This document shows, piece by piece, positions 12,383-25,671 of a stretch of DNA of 64,000 nt (the stretch's first letter is position 1; every line of letters starts with the position of its first letter). The stretch comes from Sipunculus nudus (taxonomy: Eukaryota > Annelida > Sipuncula > Golfingiida > Sipunculidae), in assembly GCA_026874595.1 (NCBI GenBank), contig CM049309.1, positions 47,658,079 to 47,722,078 on the forward strand. The letters run 5' to 3'. The notes beneath the pieces are model-generated. The model was not told where the DNA came from. It made no database searches and saw only the letters and a program-made list of their open reading frames with translations. The translations under genes were made by a program, and so were the position numbers.

Positions 12383-14770
12383 ACATCTACAGTGAACTTA
12401 CCTATACATAAAGTGATGTCTGCATATTAAAATTGTCAAGTTCATCTTTGTCTATCTATGTAACTTATTCATTATGTATTTACTTGTTGTTCCCTTTCCA
12501 TACAACAAATCTTGAGCTGTTCATGTTTCACTTTACAGGTGCAGTTTCTGGTTCCCGTGCTTCGAGATTTTGGACGAGAACCACGAGACTGTATTGAAGA
12601 TGGAGGGACCATGTTGTATCTGTGAATGTCCGTGTTGTGACGTTAACTTCACTGTACGCGATTCTGTTTTATCTCACTGAATCTCTAATTTATTGGAAAT
12701 TACATTTCTGCATCTATGAATTATGAACACCTCATCAGTAAAATTGTATGATAAACAAATGCTGTTCATCATATAGGCACATCAGATACAAAAATTAAAA
12801 TACACTCATTTACATTTTCGATAAAAAATAATAATATGAATAATTAATACCATTCTAATTTTAGGATATTATAATGATAATAAGATCAGGAATGCTATAG
12901 ATTGAACGAGTTACAGATTATAGATGAATCCTTCACTTTTTCATGTAAGGCAAAGTCGAATTTATAAAAAATAAAACTTTAAATTCTGCATAAAACATTT
13001 ATGAAAAATATTGTTTGATGAACATAACTTACATTTCTTTTACTAGTATGTATTAATATATTTTTTAATGCAACTTTAACCCGTTCTGACATGTGGAACT
13101 GTGCATATAACTGAAAAGGTTTACTCGGCTGACGGGTCGCAGGAGGTCGGGAAGGTTACAAAACAGTGGAGTGGAGTCGTTAAGGAAATATTCACGGAGG
13201 CTGACAACTTTGGCATCAGCTGTAAGTATACACGTACGGCAAAAACAAAATCAGTCTTCCATTTACAGATAATTAAAATGTTAATAACATTTATTTAGAG
13301 CGTTTTAAAATATTTAATAAAAAAGTGTTAAACGAATCATACGTCTAACCCATCAATTCATTTGCAATGAATACAAGCCATACAGACATCCATGTAAAAG
13401 AAATATTTAAAATACGTTAATATTAACTTTACCAATTATCTAAAAACCTATATCTCTCTCAACATCCGTAAACTTAGTTTTAGAAAATTTTCGTTTACTT
13501 TTGTTTCTATTCATGATCATACAATGCTTTTAAGAACATGTATCAATAAACATGTCTTCTATTTAAAATGTAACGTTGAGCTAAACGCTCGGCTCCGGAG
13601 ACGAATCCCCCCCCCCCCCCCCCCACGCGCCAATGCTTCATAGACAAAAATAATCTGGTTTTATCTGAATAAAATTGTCTTCATTACTGATTGAGACCTC
13701 CTAAGCTTCCGAGAACCAATGTACATAAAACCTGAAATCCACTTTATTGACCTATTTTTATCGTTTTCTTAAAAGAAGCTATCCTTTGTTATTAAGCACC
13801 TGTACCAGATGTTCAAGGCATGACATTGAACTGAATCACTTTAGTCATTCCGAATTTAGTGACGTTTCCAATTCGTCTTCTTCTGCATGATTTCATCCAT
13901 TTTTTGCTTTAAGCCCCTCAAGGTCATACCTAAACTTTTGTTTGCTTCTTTATGCTATTTTATGTTATTTCATATTATGTTGTTATTTTAATTTATGTTA
14001 CTTTATGTTATTATATTTTCTTTTACAGTTCCTATGGACCTGGACGTGAAGATTAAGGCGACTCTGATGGGTGCCGTTTTCTTGGTGGTAAGTATAGAGT
14101 GATTTACCTGCTAAACCAGGTAAACATAACATTCTAAGGATGTCATGTATTTATTCAGGAATATTACTTCATTAAGCTGGTTTATTTTACCTTGCGCTTA
14201 ATTCAGTAGACCGCCCGGCGCTAGCATTTAAACTGTTGTACTGACATCTTGAGGATGAACCATCATATCACTATTCAATATACCACAACTAATAAAATGA
14301 TCGTAACTCAAATCCTGGGCCCGACTGCCAAGTCTGCACTATCGTGGTATAAGTTGAACAAACCCCAAGGTTCTGACTGCCAAGAGTGTACAAACGTGGT
14401 ATAAGTTGAAAAAGCCCCAAGGTTCGTAGGTGGCCTTGATTTCCTAAGTGGCCTTGATTTCCATGAAAGTCCTGGAAAATGGACATTGGAAACTCAAGGC
14501 CCGGAAAAACGGGTTTTTGCGCATGTGTCCTGGAATTTTCTGGAATGTCTCTTTCGTTACTGTTGTTTAAGAAGAGTCACCATCTATTATGACCAATTAG
14601 TGCCGTAAATGGTCTCATTTATAACTCCAAAAAAATCCTCTAAATATCCTGGAAATTTTAGTCATAATGTGTATTATTTAAAAAAATAATAATTCCAAAA
14701 TGGATATGCCATTCTATTTCAGAACATGATGTACTTTGAAAGAAACCAGCAAAGGAACGATCAGAGCTAG
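4489..14770 (+). CDS. PLSCR: Phospholipid scramblase, tandem copy 1 (nine coding exons, 300 aa)
   Basis: Calcium-activated bidirectional phospholipid movement across membranes is the family role (known of scramblases, not shown here). Coding exons: 4489-4675, 5057-5161, 8671-8748, 9468-9544, 11969-12099, 12539-12653, 13119-13221, 14029-14087, 14723-14770. All introns are GT-AG, phases join cleanly and the frame stays open to TAG. Residues 1-62 are a Pro/Gln/Gly/Tyr-rich tail ([15 protein letters not shown]). Next come the core opening [13 protein letters not shown], the block CCGPHRGF, a cysteine cluster [14 protein letters not shown] (likely palmitoylated, as in the family), [18 protein letters not shown] (position of the nuclear-import segment of human PLSCR1), the Ca-binding-like TEADNFGIS and a C-terminal hydrophobic helix [16 protein letters not shown]. 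The start is the first ATG after a polypyrimidine acceptor at 4486. It is followed 5.3 kb on by a paralogue on the same strand. Confidence 0.93.
4990..5025. repeat. (TA)n microsatellite in scramblase 1 intron 1
   Basis: Alternating TA about 30 bp upstream of the exon 2 acceptor at 5056, an unusually close position. Confidence 0.85.
6220..6660 (+). repeat. Decayed tandem repeat with AAAGGTCAAGGTCAC words in scramblase 1 intron 2
   Basis: Three related units with a period of roughly 140-180 bp share text such as AAAGGTCAA, CACAGGACCCATC and TTTAAGCCAAA. The words CAAAGGTCAA occur near 6281 and 6462, and CAAAGGTCTA near 6604. The units are too diverged and stop-ridden to code. A related repeat with a GTGGTGCCACCTAC word lies at 7061. 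Confidence 0.6.
7030..7400 (+). repeat. Dispersed repeat with GGTGGTGCCACC core
   Basis: The segment GGCTTTCTCGTACACAAAAC, followed by AGGTGGTGCCACCTAC (7060-7075), is matched on the opposite strand near 44266-44305. This shows an interspersed family rather than a gene, despite a 120-residue open frame. Confidence 0.55.
10549..10970. mobile_element. Foldback (long inverted repeat) element
   Basis: The left arm (10549-10619) and right arm (10904-10970) are reverse complements over about 67-71 bp, including an exactly paired block GGTAGGCAACTCAGCCAAAA and the words ACGGTAATACCGT/ACGGTATTAACGGT. The 284-bp spacer has no coding frame. It lies in intron 4 of scramblase copy 1 and looks like a non-autonomous foldback or MITE-type element; no clear target duplication was identified. 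Confidence 0.7.
12180..12229. repeat. (TA)n microsatellite
   Basis: Long TA tract followed by TATG repeats in scramblase 1 intron 5, about 80 bp after the exon 5 donor. Confidence 0.9.
12338..12379. repeat. (TA)n microsatellite
   Basis: Second TA tract of the same intron, bounded by GTGTATG on the left. Confidence 0.9.
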
Positions 14771-15830
14771 ATGGCAGTTAAGAAGGAAATGGGATGACGT
14801 CATCGACTACGTCATAACTAATAAGAACACTTTTTGTATCACGTCATATCCAAGAGAAGAGACTATTTTATTAACCCCTCGGACGAGATCCTTACACCCC
14901 TTAGTCACGTATCTCCTCCAAACGCAATAGTGTTAACGCTGTTTCTTCAGTTATTTAATTGCAATACACATGTATACATTATTGCATATATGGATCGATA
15001 TCTTGGGTCATTAGAGAGGGACAGGTGGCCATGTGGCGTGTGTGCTGCCATCTAGTGGTATATACTATAAGCTGTTGACAAAGCCAGATGGATCGGCACC
15101 TTATCTCAAAGGAACCTTGATAACAACTTTATATTTGAATGATTTTGTACAAATATATCGGGGTACATGTTGTATATTATAACGAGCAGCTAACCCCTAT
15201 TTGAAAATTCCAAGTGGAAAATATGCAGTGATAATTATATTTTTGTGCAGTTCTATTATTAAGTTTTGTTCTGGTCACTGATTGACAAAAGGAAAAAAAA
15301 TCGCGCGACGTCCCATCAAATTCAACTGATAATGGTTCACTCTTCAGATAAAAAGGCCTAAGTTTGTTATTAGCCTTATTTTTTGCCAAAAACTGCTTAT
15401 AGTTGGGCCATATAACCTTGTTAAATACTTACTGGGTAACGCTCAATTACAAGTTCGTGCCGTGCCAACATTTCGTGAGCAGACACACTGCTACGCGTCT
15501 ACCTTTTGTAGTTTCTACTCATATACAACCTTTTCTTATATACTCATGCATGACCAGTGATCGGATATTTCGAATGGTCATGATACCTATGTATGGACAC
15601 ACCTCAAGCGCATCTTGTCTTCGAAGCTGTTTTACATGTAGCATAGTGAGTGTGCAAGTAATCACATGGTTCATGGGTAGCGCAAGTGTTGCCATCTGTT
15701 GGACAGTATCGTTATCGCTGAACCACTAGAGACTTTCAAAAGAAACTTGCTGCATGGACCTGATGTATGAGATTTTTTAATTGATTGATGCATCTTCTTC
15801 AGTATGAAGCCAAATATATTTAAAATATAA

Positions 15831-15833
<3 letters not shown>

Positions 15834-15898
<65 letters not shown>
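15834..15898. repeat. (TA)n microsatellite
   Basis: Pure alternating AT over about 65 bp. Confidence 0.9.
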
Positions 15899-15901
<3 letters not shown>

Positions 15902-16073
15902 GTACTATACAAAGTTAGTACTATATATAGTGTATATAGTTAGTTTGATTTTCTACAGTAATGTAATGTGCTACAGAACTGTTTCTAACAGCCATTACAA
16001 TTTTACTGCTCCTCTACATGGTACAGCACTTTCACTATGATGTATTGAACTTGTTAATGTATTACATTGATTT

Positions 16074-16137
<64 letters not shown>
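16074..16137. repeat. (TA)n microsatellite
   Basis: Alternating AT with one interruption (ATGTAT). Confidence 0.9.
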
Positions 16138-16145
<8 letters not shown>

Positions 16146-16848
16146 TATGTCACTTTATATAACATACTCGTGTATGGTGGACAACTCATTGAACGGACGG
16201 TCATGATATCTTTGTACGGTCACAGCCCATATGTTACTGTTAATGTGATGTCGCTCTAGTTATAGGCCACGTATGGTATACGTAAGTGTACATAATCATG
16301 TATTTTCAATAAAGGATTATATAAGGTGTTACAAGTATGATAATGCACATCTTTTGATCATTTGATAGATCGTCCATATTTGATGTGAATTAGGTTAAAA
16401 CTATTTTTCTGCTTTTCCTTCTGGATATGTACATACGAAAAATTTGTACACAACATTCCATATCAGTGGTTACGTTTTCGCTATTTATGCCAACAAAATC
16501 ATCTAGATAAATCTTAGGTTCAAGTGTAAAAGCCAGAATAACAAGCAAAGTAAAAATAGCTGGCTGCCTGAAAAATGAGTTTGATTCAGTTTAAAAGAAA
16601 TTTATACAGTATTTCAAATTTAAGTAAACTAAATACAGTATTTCAAATCCTCACTTTACGGGCAGTTAATCGATACATGCTGAATATAAAGAATATGTTC
16701 CTACAGTTATTATATTTACTAGCATATTGTCCTATCTTAAGATGGAACAGATGCAAGCGACTTTGCCAGGAGGAGTTTTTCCAAAGCCCGATTAAACATG
16801 TCCGATTCATTTTTCTGACTGATGGTGCTGCGAAATCATATCAAATTC

Positions 16849-17117
16849 CAGGGGCGTAACCAGACCTGACCGTCCGGGGGGTCAAGACTCAAGACGTTTC
16901 CCCATTCTGTACTTTTTTTTCTCCTTCCTTCCCTTTCTCCTTTTTATTTTCCTTTTCTTTTATTTTCTTCCCCTTTTCTTCTTCCTTCCGTTTACCTTCT
17001 TCCCTCTTTCCTTCATTTTTTCCCTTCCCAAATTTTTAGCCCCCTTCCCGTTTTAGGGGGTCGGGGGGGGGGGGGGGGGGGGGAAACCCCCCGGCCACCC
17101 CACTGGTCACGCCACTG
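16849..17117. mobile_element. hAT-like MITE with perfect 8-bp target duplication
   Basis: The 269-bp unit starts CAGGGGCGTAACCAG and ends CTGGTCACGCCACTG, imperfect terminal inverted repeats. It is flanked on both sides by TCAAATTC (16841-16848 and 17118-17125), a perfect 8-bp target duplication. CAG(T/G)GGCG termini with 8-bp duplications fit the hAT superfamily. The interior is a pyrimidine-rich C/T tract followed by a G run (17063-17082) with no coding potential, so it is non-autonomous. Confidence 0.85.
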
Positions 17118-17299
17118 TCAAATTCCTCAGGTTTAGAAAGGGAAAATATGACCCCCTTAGGACAAACATGGCTTCGTTCTCGACAATTTAATAGCAGAAA
17201 CGGGTATTTCAGACGGTTGAGTGCAACACAGGCAGTTTTTAAATATATATTTACTAATACTAATATGCAAATAAAATACAGAACAGGATGGAGAAGGTA

Positions 17300-20047
17300 G
17301 AAGCACACATCTAAATTTCGTCTTGTGGGTCATCTCGTTCTCTGAGGTGCAGTATGGGGGGATAAAATGAACCGTCCCTGTCGTTAATTGTTGTTGATCG
17401 AATAGTTTATAAAATTCCCCTATGCATTTAGAATCTTCCTGTTATTAAGAATATGTAAGGAAAATAAGAAAATATCAGGAAAATATTACACAATACATGC
17501 TAATTTTGCTCTCCTTTAAAATTTAATACACAAACATAGAGGTATAGAGCGAGAGAGAGGTGCGTGCGCCCGCTCGTGCATGCGGATGTGTGTACGAGTG
17601 TGCATGGTTTGTGTGCGAGGTTTGAGCGCGCGTGCCTGTGTGTAGGTGTGTGTATGCGAACACAATAGTTTTGTTGTAACAATTAAAGACATTATTATAA
17701 GTCAAATACCTTGCCCCATCGGTCAACATAACACTATAACCATATCATCTGTATACAACTAATACACACAAAATGTACCACGGGCAATAATACATAACTG
17801 ATAACAGTACAGAAACAGTCATTTGTAACAGGAATCCGCGTGGTAACCTACATTACTCAGTCTCCGTAGGTTACGCACACAGTCTAGATAAATCGGTTGG
17901 CATAGTACTTCCCGAATCGATTTATTTTCAAAATTATAACAGGTTAATCATTAATGAAACATTTGCTGGTTATACCACACAGGTTCACGGACTGACCGCC
18001 TCAGATCACGTAAAACTGCGCGTGTTGCATGGTCCATACAGGTGGTTTACAGTGCCACTTCGGGGATTCAAGGTTCCTTTGAAGCTAATACACTGACCTC
18101 ACGGTGAGTTCTGGGTATTTGTTACAAATCGGTGCTCCTGTGTCGTTCTTGGGAGACCAAAAGTTGTTTGGTCTGACCTAGGCCAGTGAGTGGGACCAAA
18201 GATGTGACACCAGACGATTAATACATGTTCTTCTCGATATCCCCGAGGCATTGTGGGAAATATGAAAATCCGTGAAATACATATACATGTACTGGACTTT
18301 ATGTAAAATAGCTCAGATAGTTTTTGGTTGGCAGGAAGGATACTTCAGTTTTACAGATTTTTATTTTATTTTTTTTTATTGATTACATAGAGAGTTATTC
18401 TTCCAGGCTATTATATAGTCTGTTCCAACACTATTTGCCGACTGAAATTTGGCGATTGTCTTATTAAACATAATTATTATAATTATTATTACACTAAAGC
18501 TGAAGAGGGACCAACAGTCTAATATGTGGTGTAAAACTTCAAAACAAAAACCAAAAATTATAATTTTCAACCTTCTTTTTTTCTTAAACTTGTAGCCAAG
18601 TGACATGGCGTCTGTCATGGGTTGGCAGCCTCATTATGATAGTTACATTTTCTGGAATATTTATGATACCAAACAACCAATCAGGAGCTTTAAGGTGTAG
18701 TTGTTTGAGCAATGACCTTGACCTTCCTAAATGGGTTGATATTTTGTAAAAAAAAATAAAATAAAATAAATAAAACAGATTTTTAATTCCGATTTTTTTA
18801 CATTACTGAAATATTTTGCAAGGTATGGCTTTAATTTCATATCAGTTAATTAGGCCTATTCCCCATTCCTTCATTGCAGCATATATAATTTGGAATTAAT
18901 CTGCCAGTTTATGAAAATATTGCCAAACTTCAATGGGCACCCCGCCGTGGAACAGACTATAAGTATAGATAAGAAATGATTTAACTCTGTTGTCATCTGA
19001 CAAATGTACAGTTTTGGTACACTAACAAGGGACATGAGGAGCGAGTAGGGACATAATACGATTATCTATGATGAATATGTTAAAGATTAATCCGGTGTAA
19101 TTACTAACAATGCATGTGTTTGAATTCACTGAATGGACCCATAAATAAGCATGTATATGAGTGATAAGCCGTGACACTGAATTCATGAATTCATCATGTC
19201 TAGTCACCTCTGATCAGCTCTAACAGTTTTTACAATGATCATTGACTCCTAAGGGTACTCGGTTCAGAAGAGAAGCAAATATTGTAAAACAGAAAAATTC
19301 TGCATATTTTTCTACATTTAGTAAGAAACATTATTTTATTAATAATAACGCTAAATTATTCCAGTCCGTTTTCAGTCTTCATTGATCCGTTTTTATGTAG
19401 CAGTGACATAACTTTCGATCTGAAACGCGGAAATTAGTGAGGTGAATATATTCACTTAACGTTCTTCTGGTTAAACCTTCTTTTACATATCTTGGGCTCT
19501 TTGCCAAAATCACATAGGTTATTGAAAAAAAGGCAACCTGGCACGGTACCAACTGGGAAATATACTCAAGTTTCGTGTTATTTAGTACTGAAACGACGGT
19601 AACATGTAAAGGATACGTAAGGACTTAATGGAAATCAAATGGATACGGAATTAATCATAAGCTTTGCTTGATTAAAATATTCGCATATAGCTCTGTTCGT
19701 ATACTATTCGTGAGTGTACCTATCAGTATGCGAGGCAAAATAACCCTGAATTTATAATCAACGCAAACATTGTTTCAATTGCATATCAGACCCAAAAAAG
19801 TGCATATCATTATAAACTTAGAACAGAGTTCATTGTTACTGTATATGTTATTATGAAATTCACTTTCATTTCCATTTGATATTTAAATATATATTTTTTT
19901 TATTTAAATTTTTTAAAAGGTACACAATATTAAGCAACCAGTAACACCAGACCACTTTTTATCAGACTGATATCAAAATATAGGCCAATAATATATAAAT
20001 GTAATAGACTATATCCTTATAGGTAGCGTTGCTACATATTTCCCGAG
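17300..20047. other. Intergenic sequence between the two scramblases
   Basis: No exon was recognised. It holds a TG/GT-rich stretch (about 17555-17655) and one copy of a dispersed repeat (about 18590-18750). Short open frames here overlap those simple sequences. The promoter of scramblase 2 should lie at its right end, but no convincing TATA box was picked out. Confidence 0.4.
18590..18750. repeat. Dispersed repeat, copy A (partner at about 34790-34940)
   Basis: The two places share AGCCAAGTGACATGGCG versus GGCCAAGTGATATGGCG, then GGCATGGG-like text, GAATATTTATGA and GGTTGATAT.TTGTAAAA in the same order. Both are intergenic or intronic and non-coding. Confidence 0.55.
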
Positions 20048-20504
20048 ATGCCCAAACAGCAGCAGCCTAAAGGGTACGGCGCAGTGCCGCCACCAGGGGC
20101 GCCCGAGCATGGCGTGACAATCCCGCTGATGTCGCAGCCAGGGGGCGCTGCTGCAGGTTGGTTTGGGAAGCGATCTCTGAAGCGAAACATATTTTCTCAA
20201 ATGCATTGTCAATGAAAGCTGCCAAACGAAAAGAATATTTTAGGCATTTTAGGGGAATAATGTTCACTTGTGGGTATATATATAGAGAGAGAGAGACCGT
20301 ACCTGAAAAACTCTCAATGGTTTTTTGAATTCGAAATAAAGCAAATATTTTCGTCATTTTATAATACATGCACTCGTTTTGCTGGTAATTTGCAAGATGA
20401 AAATTAGGATATCAGTGTTAATATGGAAGTTCATGGGAATTCCTTTTTTATTTTCTTTAAGGAAGTTTCTATATACTTTTCATGACGTCGCACAATATAA
20501 ATAT

Positions 20505-20544
<40 letters not shown>

Positions 20545-23500
20545 ACATACATACATACATATATACATATGTATATTCGTTGGTGTGCTATAACGAAAAT
20601 TACTATATAAATATCACAGAAAATTCCTCATCCTATTTTTTTAAAATATTTATGTATATTATCATTATCCCAATTACAATTTTGTTACAATGTAAATAAC
20701 AAGTATACAAATGAAAATGACGATAAAAAAACAATGGTCTCCGCTGAGTGCCCATGTATGATTTTCTTCATGCTTCAAAACAAAGGCTTATCCATATCCA
20801 TGTATAGCATATGATGTATGCAATGCTTAACGTTTATTATAATCATAGGCCTAATTGATTGTACAAATGTAATATATTGACAAATATGCCATCCTCTGTG
20901 ACGTGAGCAGCCAGCTGGATGGTACGGCCACAGATTGCCGGGTGTCCTCCAGGACTCGAGTACCTGACGCAGGTCGATCAGATACTCGTGCACCAGACGG
21001 TAGAGCTCCTCGAAGGTGAGTACCTCACAAATACAGTGTAAAACTGCGCGTATATGGCTATTAGCGTGAACTGGTAGACGTTTATATTATAGTACAGTGG
21101 ATCTAGCAGGTCTTTCTCAACGACAAGGAGTTACGTCATTTTATCCTGTATCCCCGAGTTCAAGCAGACCCTGTGCAGGAAACTCAAACGATGACAGAGT
21201 CATGGAAACGCTAAAGTTTCACAATCAAATAAGCGATTTTTCAAGCATATACGTTTTACAGACCCCTCATAAGTAAATTTTTTTCGATGCGCGAAGGGTA
21301 CTGGATTCAGCATTGGCATTGTGTGTATAATTTAGGCCAGCCCGGGGGTGTTTTTCAAAACACATTTCCAATGAGGTACCTTTGAACAAGATTATTGTTT
21401 TTTTTACGGTAACTCCCGCATTTGCTTCTCAGCGCCATCTAGTATTCAAACTTTGAACGATTTAGAAGTTGAAGATATCTATCTTTTCGATTAAACGTTA
21501 ACTTTAATCATATTTCAACTCAACGCAGTGAAGCGTTATGTATTCCTGTTCGTGATCCATTCAAATGTATAAGAATATACAAAGCAATTAGCCAGTTTTA
21601 ATGCCTTAATCAAAGGTTATGCGTTTCACTAAATGAACACAAGATGGCCTCGATATACAATAGCGGTTTATCGTTCTTAATAATGAAGACACATTGCTGA
21701 GATACCCCATTAAAATATACCCCAGGAATAATATTGCTTTATGTTTAACAGTTCGGGTATAGATATCGGGAAAATATTTTCTTGAGCTCCATCTTTCATG
21801 CAGGGTTTGCGTAGCGAAATAATTATTGGACTTTTTTTGCAGATTTAGTTGCAGGTGTTATACGAATCTGTTTGGTTTATATAGCATTGCTTAAAATCCA
21901 AGACTAATGCTTCATCTGAGTAAGCGGGTCAGCTTTTATAACCTTTTATATGGGTCAATCCAAGACTTCCCTCGATCCCAAATGGACGCATTCAACAATT
22001 TTTAACGGATTCTGAATTCCAGAACGCATGCACACCATAAGGATTTAAATAGACAGAGTTCCATTATCTTGAACATTGAGCACAAACACTGCGAACTCGG
22101 TATTCCAAAGTCCTTTTTTTTTGTTTCAATGATTATTGGCTGTGTCTACTGTACGCCCACCTGATTCAGTTGATTACCATACTATGTTATTAGGTTTATT
22201 ATTCTTTGTGTTTTAACAGCATTCACTGGGATTGAATGTCAGAATAAATTTAAGGTGAAGAATTCTATGGGACAGCAAATCTACTACGCGGCTGAAGGTA
22301 ACAGATGAAATTGTAAAATACCATTTAGTCAAAATGACCATGAGTACACGGCAGTTTATATGTCTTTTACATGTACATGTACCAGTTTACCTCTAGATTG
22401 GTAACTTATATGTAATTATAAGATTCTAAGGATGTCCCAGTTAATCTAAATCATATGAAACGTATAAATTAAATCAGAACTTATTGAAGAAGTCAAATTA
22501 CTAGACGTTGTCAATCGCTGAGCGATCACTGGAAACCTCCTCTCGATGCCGGCAACGAAGATATAATATGAAATCGGCCATGGTGTGTACGACCTTTAAA
22601 AATAGGTCAAAGGTAAAACAAAATAAATATCATGTGCAAATCTGTCACCTATGACAAATATTGTGCCCAAATGGTCAGTTTTTTTTAATTCTGCCATATT
22701 TGAGATCTAACACAAGCACGGGCAGAGGAAAGAAAAAAAAATTAAAAATTGTTTTAATGGTTTCTCACTCGATGGAACCTAAAAAGTCTACCCAAAAAAT
22801 ATGTTGACCCAAAAATGGAGCTCAGTTATGGTGCTTAATCATGTGATCTTACGAAAAACATGTGCTTTAGTAAATTATATATATATATATATATATATTG
22901 TTCCCGATTGCAAAATACAACATTGTTACTTAATCTAATTAAACTGTGATTATATTGTCGAAGAATTAAAAAATAATAGTTGCTTTTACTTAGTTTAAAT
23001 CTTAATATTACGTATTTTCAGAGTCCGGCTTCTGTAGTCGGCAGTGCTGTGGACCACATCGAGGCTTCACCATGCATGTAGCTGATAACATGGGACAGGT
23101 TACATATTCTGTGTTGTGGAAATAATGGAGAGTTGAATGGCATATACTTGTTGTTCAACCGTTATATATTAAAGAAATATCGACTGTTACAAACATTCGA
23201 GTGTGATATTTTGCTCCAACGATGCAATAAAATTTAAAGAACAAAACACTAAATGAGAGAAATTTTGAACTTAATGGGTTTCAACGTAGCCGAACGGTTA
23301 GTCCATTAGACTTAGGAATAAAACGGTCTCGGTTGCCTCCAAGGCAAAATACAGATGACCTGCCATAGAACTCCAGGTACTCGCTTTGACCTGTCAGCAA
23401 CAAACCATGGACCTCTTAAAAATACTCACCGATCTTCATCTCTATGTGTTCCAAAGGACGCCATCGTCTATGGTGTTTTTAACACTATCTATCGAAATTC

Positions 23501-25070
23501 ATTCTTGTTTTAAAGATTTTTTTCAACTAAATAAAGGTTGGGTCATTTGTCAGACAAAACGGCTCAATGTAAAACAATAAATAAATAGACGCCATCTTGC
23601 CAACAACTTCATATTATGCCATTATTCACTTCTTGGATATCTATAAAGCGTCATGCACAGATATATATGTTATGACTAATAGAAACTGAATAATTTGAAT
23701 ACAACTTATTGCATGGATTGCTTTACTTGCAGGAGGTTATTCGTGCCACCAGGCATTTTAAATGCTGTGCCGGATGTTGCTGGTGCGCATGCCTGAGCTG
23801 CTGTGCATACGAGATAGTTGTTGAGGCGCCACTTGGCACAGTCTGTGGCTACGTTAAACAATCGTAAGTAACATATACGGTAGGAGCAGCCTGCCATCCA
23901 AACGTCGATTTTTGTTTAACTGAAGACGTTGAGGTGGCAGTACAAACTATAAAGGGTTCGGATGAATTCTAGTAAAAGTAGACGGGCACCACATTTCTAA
24001 CAATGTCATTTCATTTTCATCTTGTCGAACTGTCATTTTCCTGAAGTAAGACAAAAGGTGACTCATTCTGTTTGGAAAAAAAAAAATAAATAATATTACA
24101 ATACAGTTGACTTACGTATTTTCATGCTGCACTCTTGATAACGAGGCTGGTTTCACGCGGAAAGTTTGTCTCTCCGTCCATTATAACAGCTAAACAGCGG
24201 AAACTGCGGTATACTGCCCAAACCGCTTCAAACTTCAGTTCTTACCGCCAGGGTAACCGCCACTAATTATATGTAACAACATTTTTTCTCAATAATTTAA
24301 CAAATAAAACATGAAGATATAAACCTCGGATGTCAAATACTACCACTCAGCAAATGTTTTGAATGCGTGTTCTATTAAGACTTGCATCATGACTCGCAGG
24401 CCCCTATCAGTTTATTTTAAAAATGCCTGAATGTTATGTTGTCATGGCAGAAAAAAAAGACGGTCGACATTGGTCCTGACGGTCTATATATAACCCATTC
24501 CAGGACACTTGCAAGAAACAGATAAAATGGTTTTGAGTCCAGTATAGTATACCGTTCTAAATATTGAAATAAAGAGTAGGAAGAAAGATAGTTCAGTATT
24601 ACAATTCTAAGGAATGTAAGCCTCCGCCATGTAGGGAGGCCCCTTTTGTGGGTTGCTCCCAAAACCGTGTTTGCATTCACTTATTCGGCCATATTCCGAG
24701 GTTAACAGGTCCCATAAGTGACTTTACATTTATGCTTGAATATTCATCGATGACGTTTTTGTATCAATATCATGTTCCGGATCCACATCAAAATTTAATG
24801 GATTCTTCTTCCCCGAAATGCACTGAACATTTGATGAGATTCCGTTCATAACTGTGTGAGTTATGTTGATAAACGGAGGTGTCCTTCACAGTATTTATTT
24901 GTATTATATTGTTGGGAGGACAGAGGCACACCTGCGGTTGGGTTCTTGCCAGGGTCTTGGCACGGTTGCGGTCTGACAGGAATTCGAACTCACGACCTCT
25001 CGACCATGAGCCCGGCACCTTAACCATTACACCACCACCTCATATATATAATATAGGCCTATGTGTTTAA

Positions 25071-25127
<57 letters not shown>

Positions 25128-25618
25128 TTTAAGTTTTTTATTTTTGATTTAAGAAATGCATGGTCTTCACAATTGATTACCGTATTACTTTACATGCTTT
25201 AACTGATTATCTTATGTGATTGATATTTACTGTAGATGCAGTTTGTGGTCCCCCTGCTTTGAGGTAATGGACGAGAACCACGAGACTGTACTAAAGATGG
25301 AGGGACCGTGCTGCATCTGCCAGTGCCCTTGTTGTGACGTCGACTTCAACGTAATTGCATCCGTTATAAATCACCGTAGTTACCTATACTCGAGCTCCTA
25401 TCATTGACCTCAGGTGCAATACCATTAGGCTGTCCAATGTTTATGAAGAGAAATACAAAAGTAATAACGGAAATATAGAAAAGGGAGATCTCAAGTAAAA
25501 AACATAGAAGGAAAAAGTAGTACAAAAATGTAGTACAAAAATGGAACAGAAATGATACGAAATAGTCCGTTTATTGCCAATTCATATATAATAAAAATCC
25601 CTACCTACTTCCTCAGCC

Positions 25619-25671
<53 letters not shown>

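Larger units (their letters stand above)
14771..16313 (+). other. Probable 3' UTR of scramblase 1, ending near an AATAAA signal
   Basis: No coding content was found after the TAG. The first AATAAA hexamer noticed lies at 16308-16313, about 1.5 kb downstream, implying a long 3' UTR that would include two TA microsatellites; a shorter transcript using a variant signal is equally possible. Confidence 0.4.

Noticed and set aside
14736-15055. Open frames overlapping the last exon of scramblase 1
   Set aside because: They are out of frame with the conserved C-terminus NMMYFE and run into 3' UTR sequence.
23280-23350. tRNA-like text with an A-box-like GCCGAACGGTTAG
   Set aside because: No B box at proper spacing and no closing stems; kept only as a possible tRNA-derived fragment.
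25620-25668. Regular repeats considered as a CRISPR array
   Set aside because: Simple AAT repeats without spacers in a eukaryotic intron; no array of direct repeats with unique spacers exists in the window.
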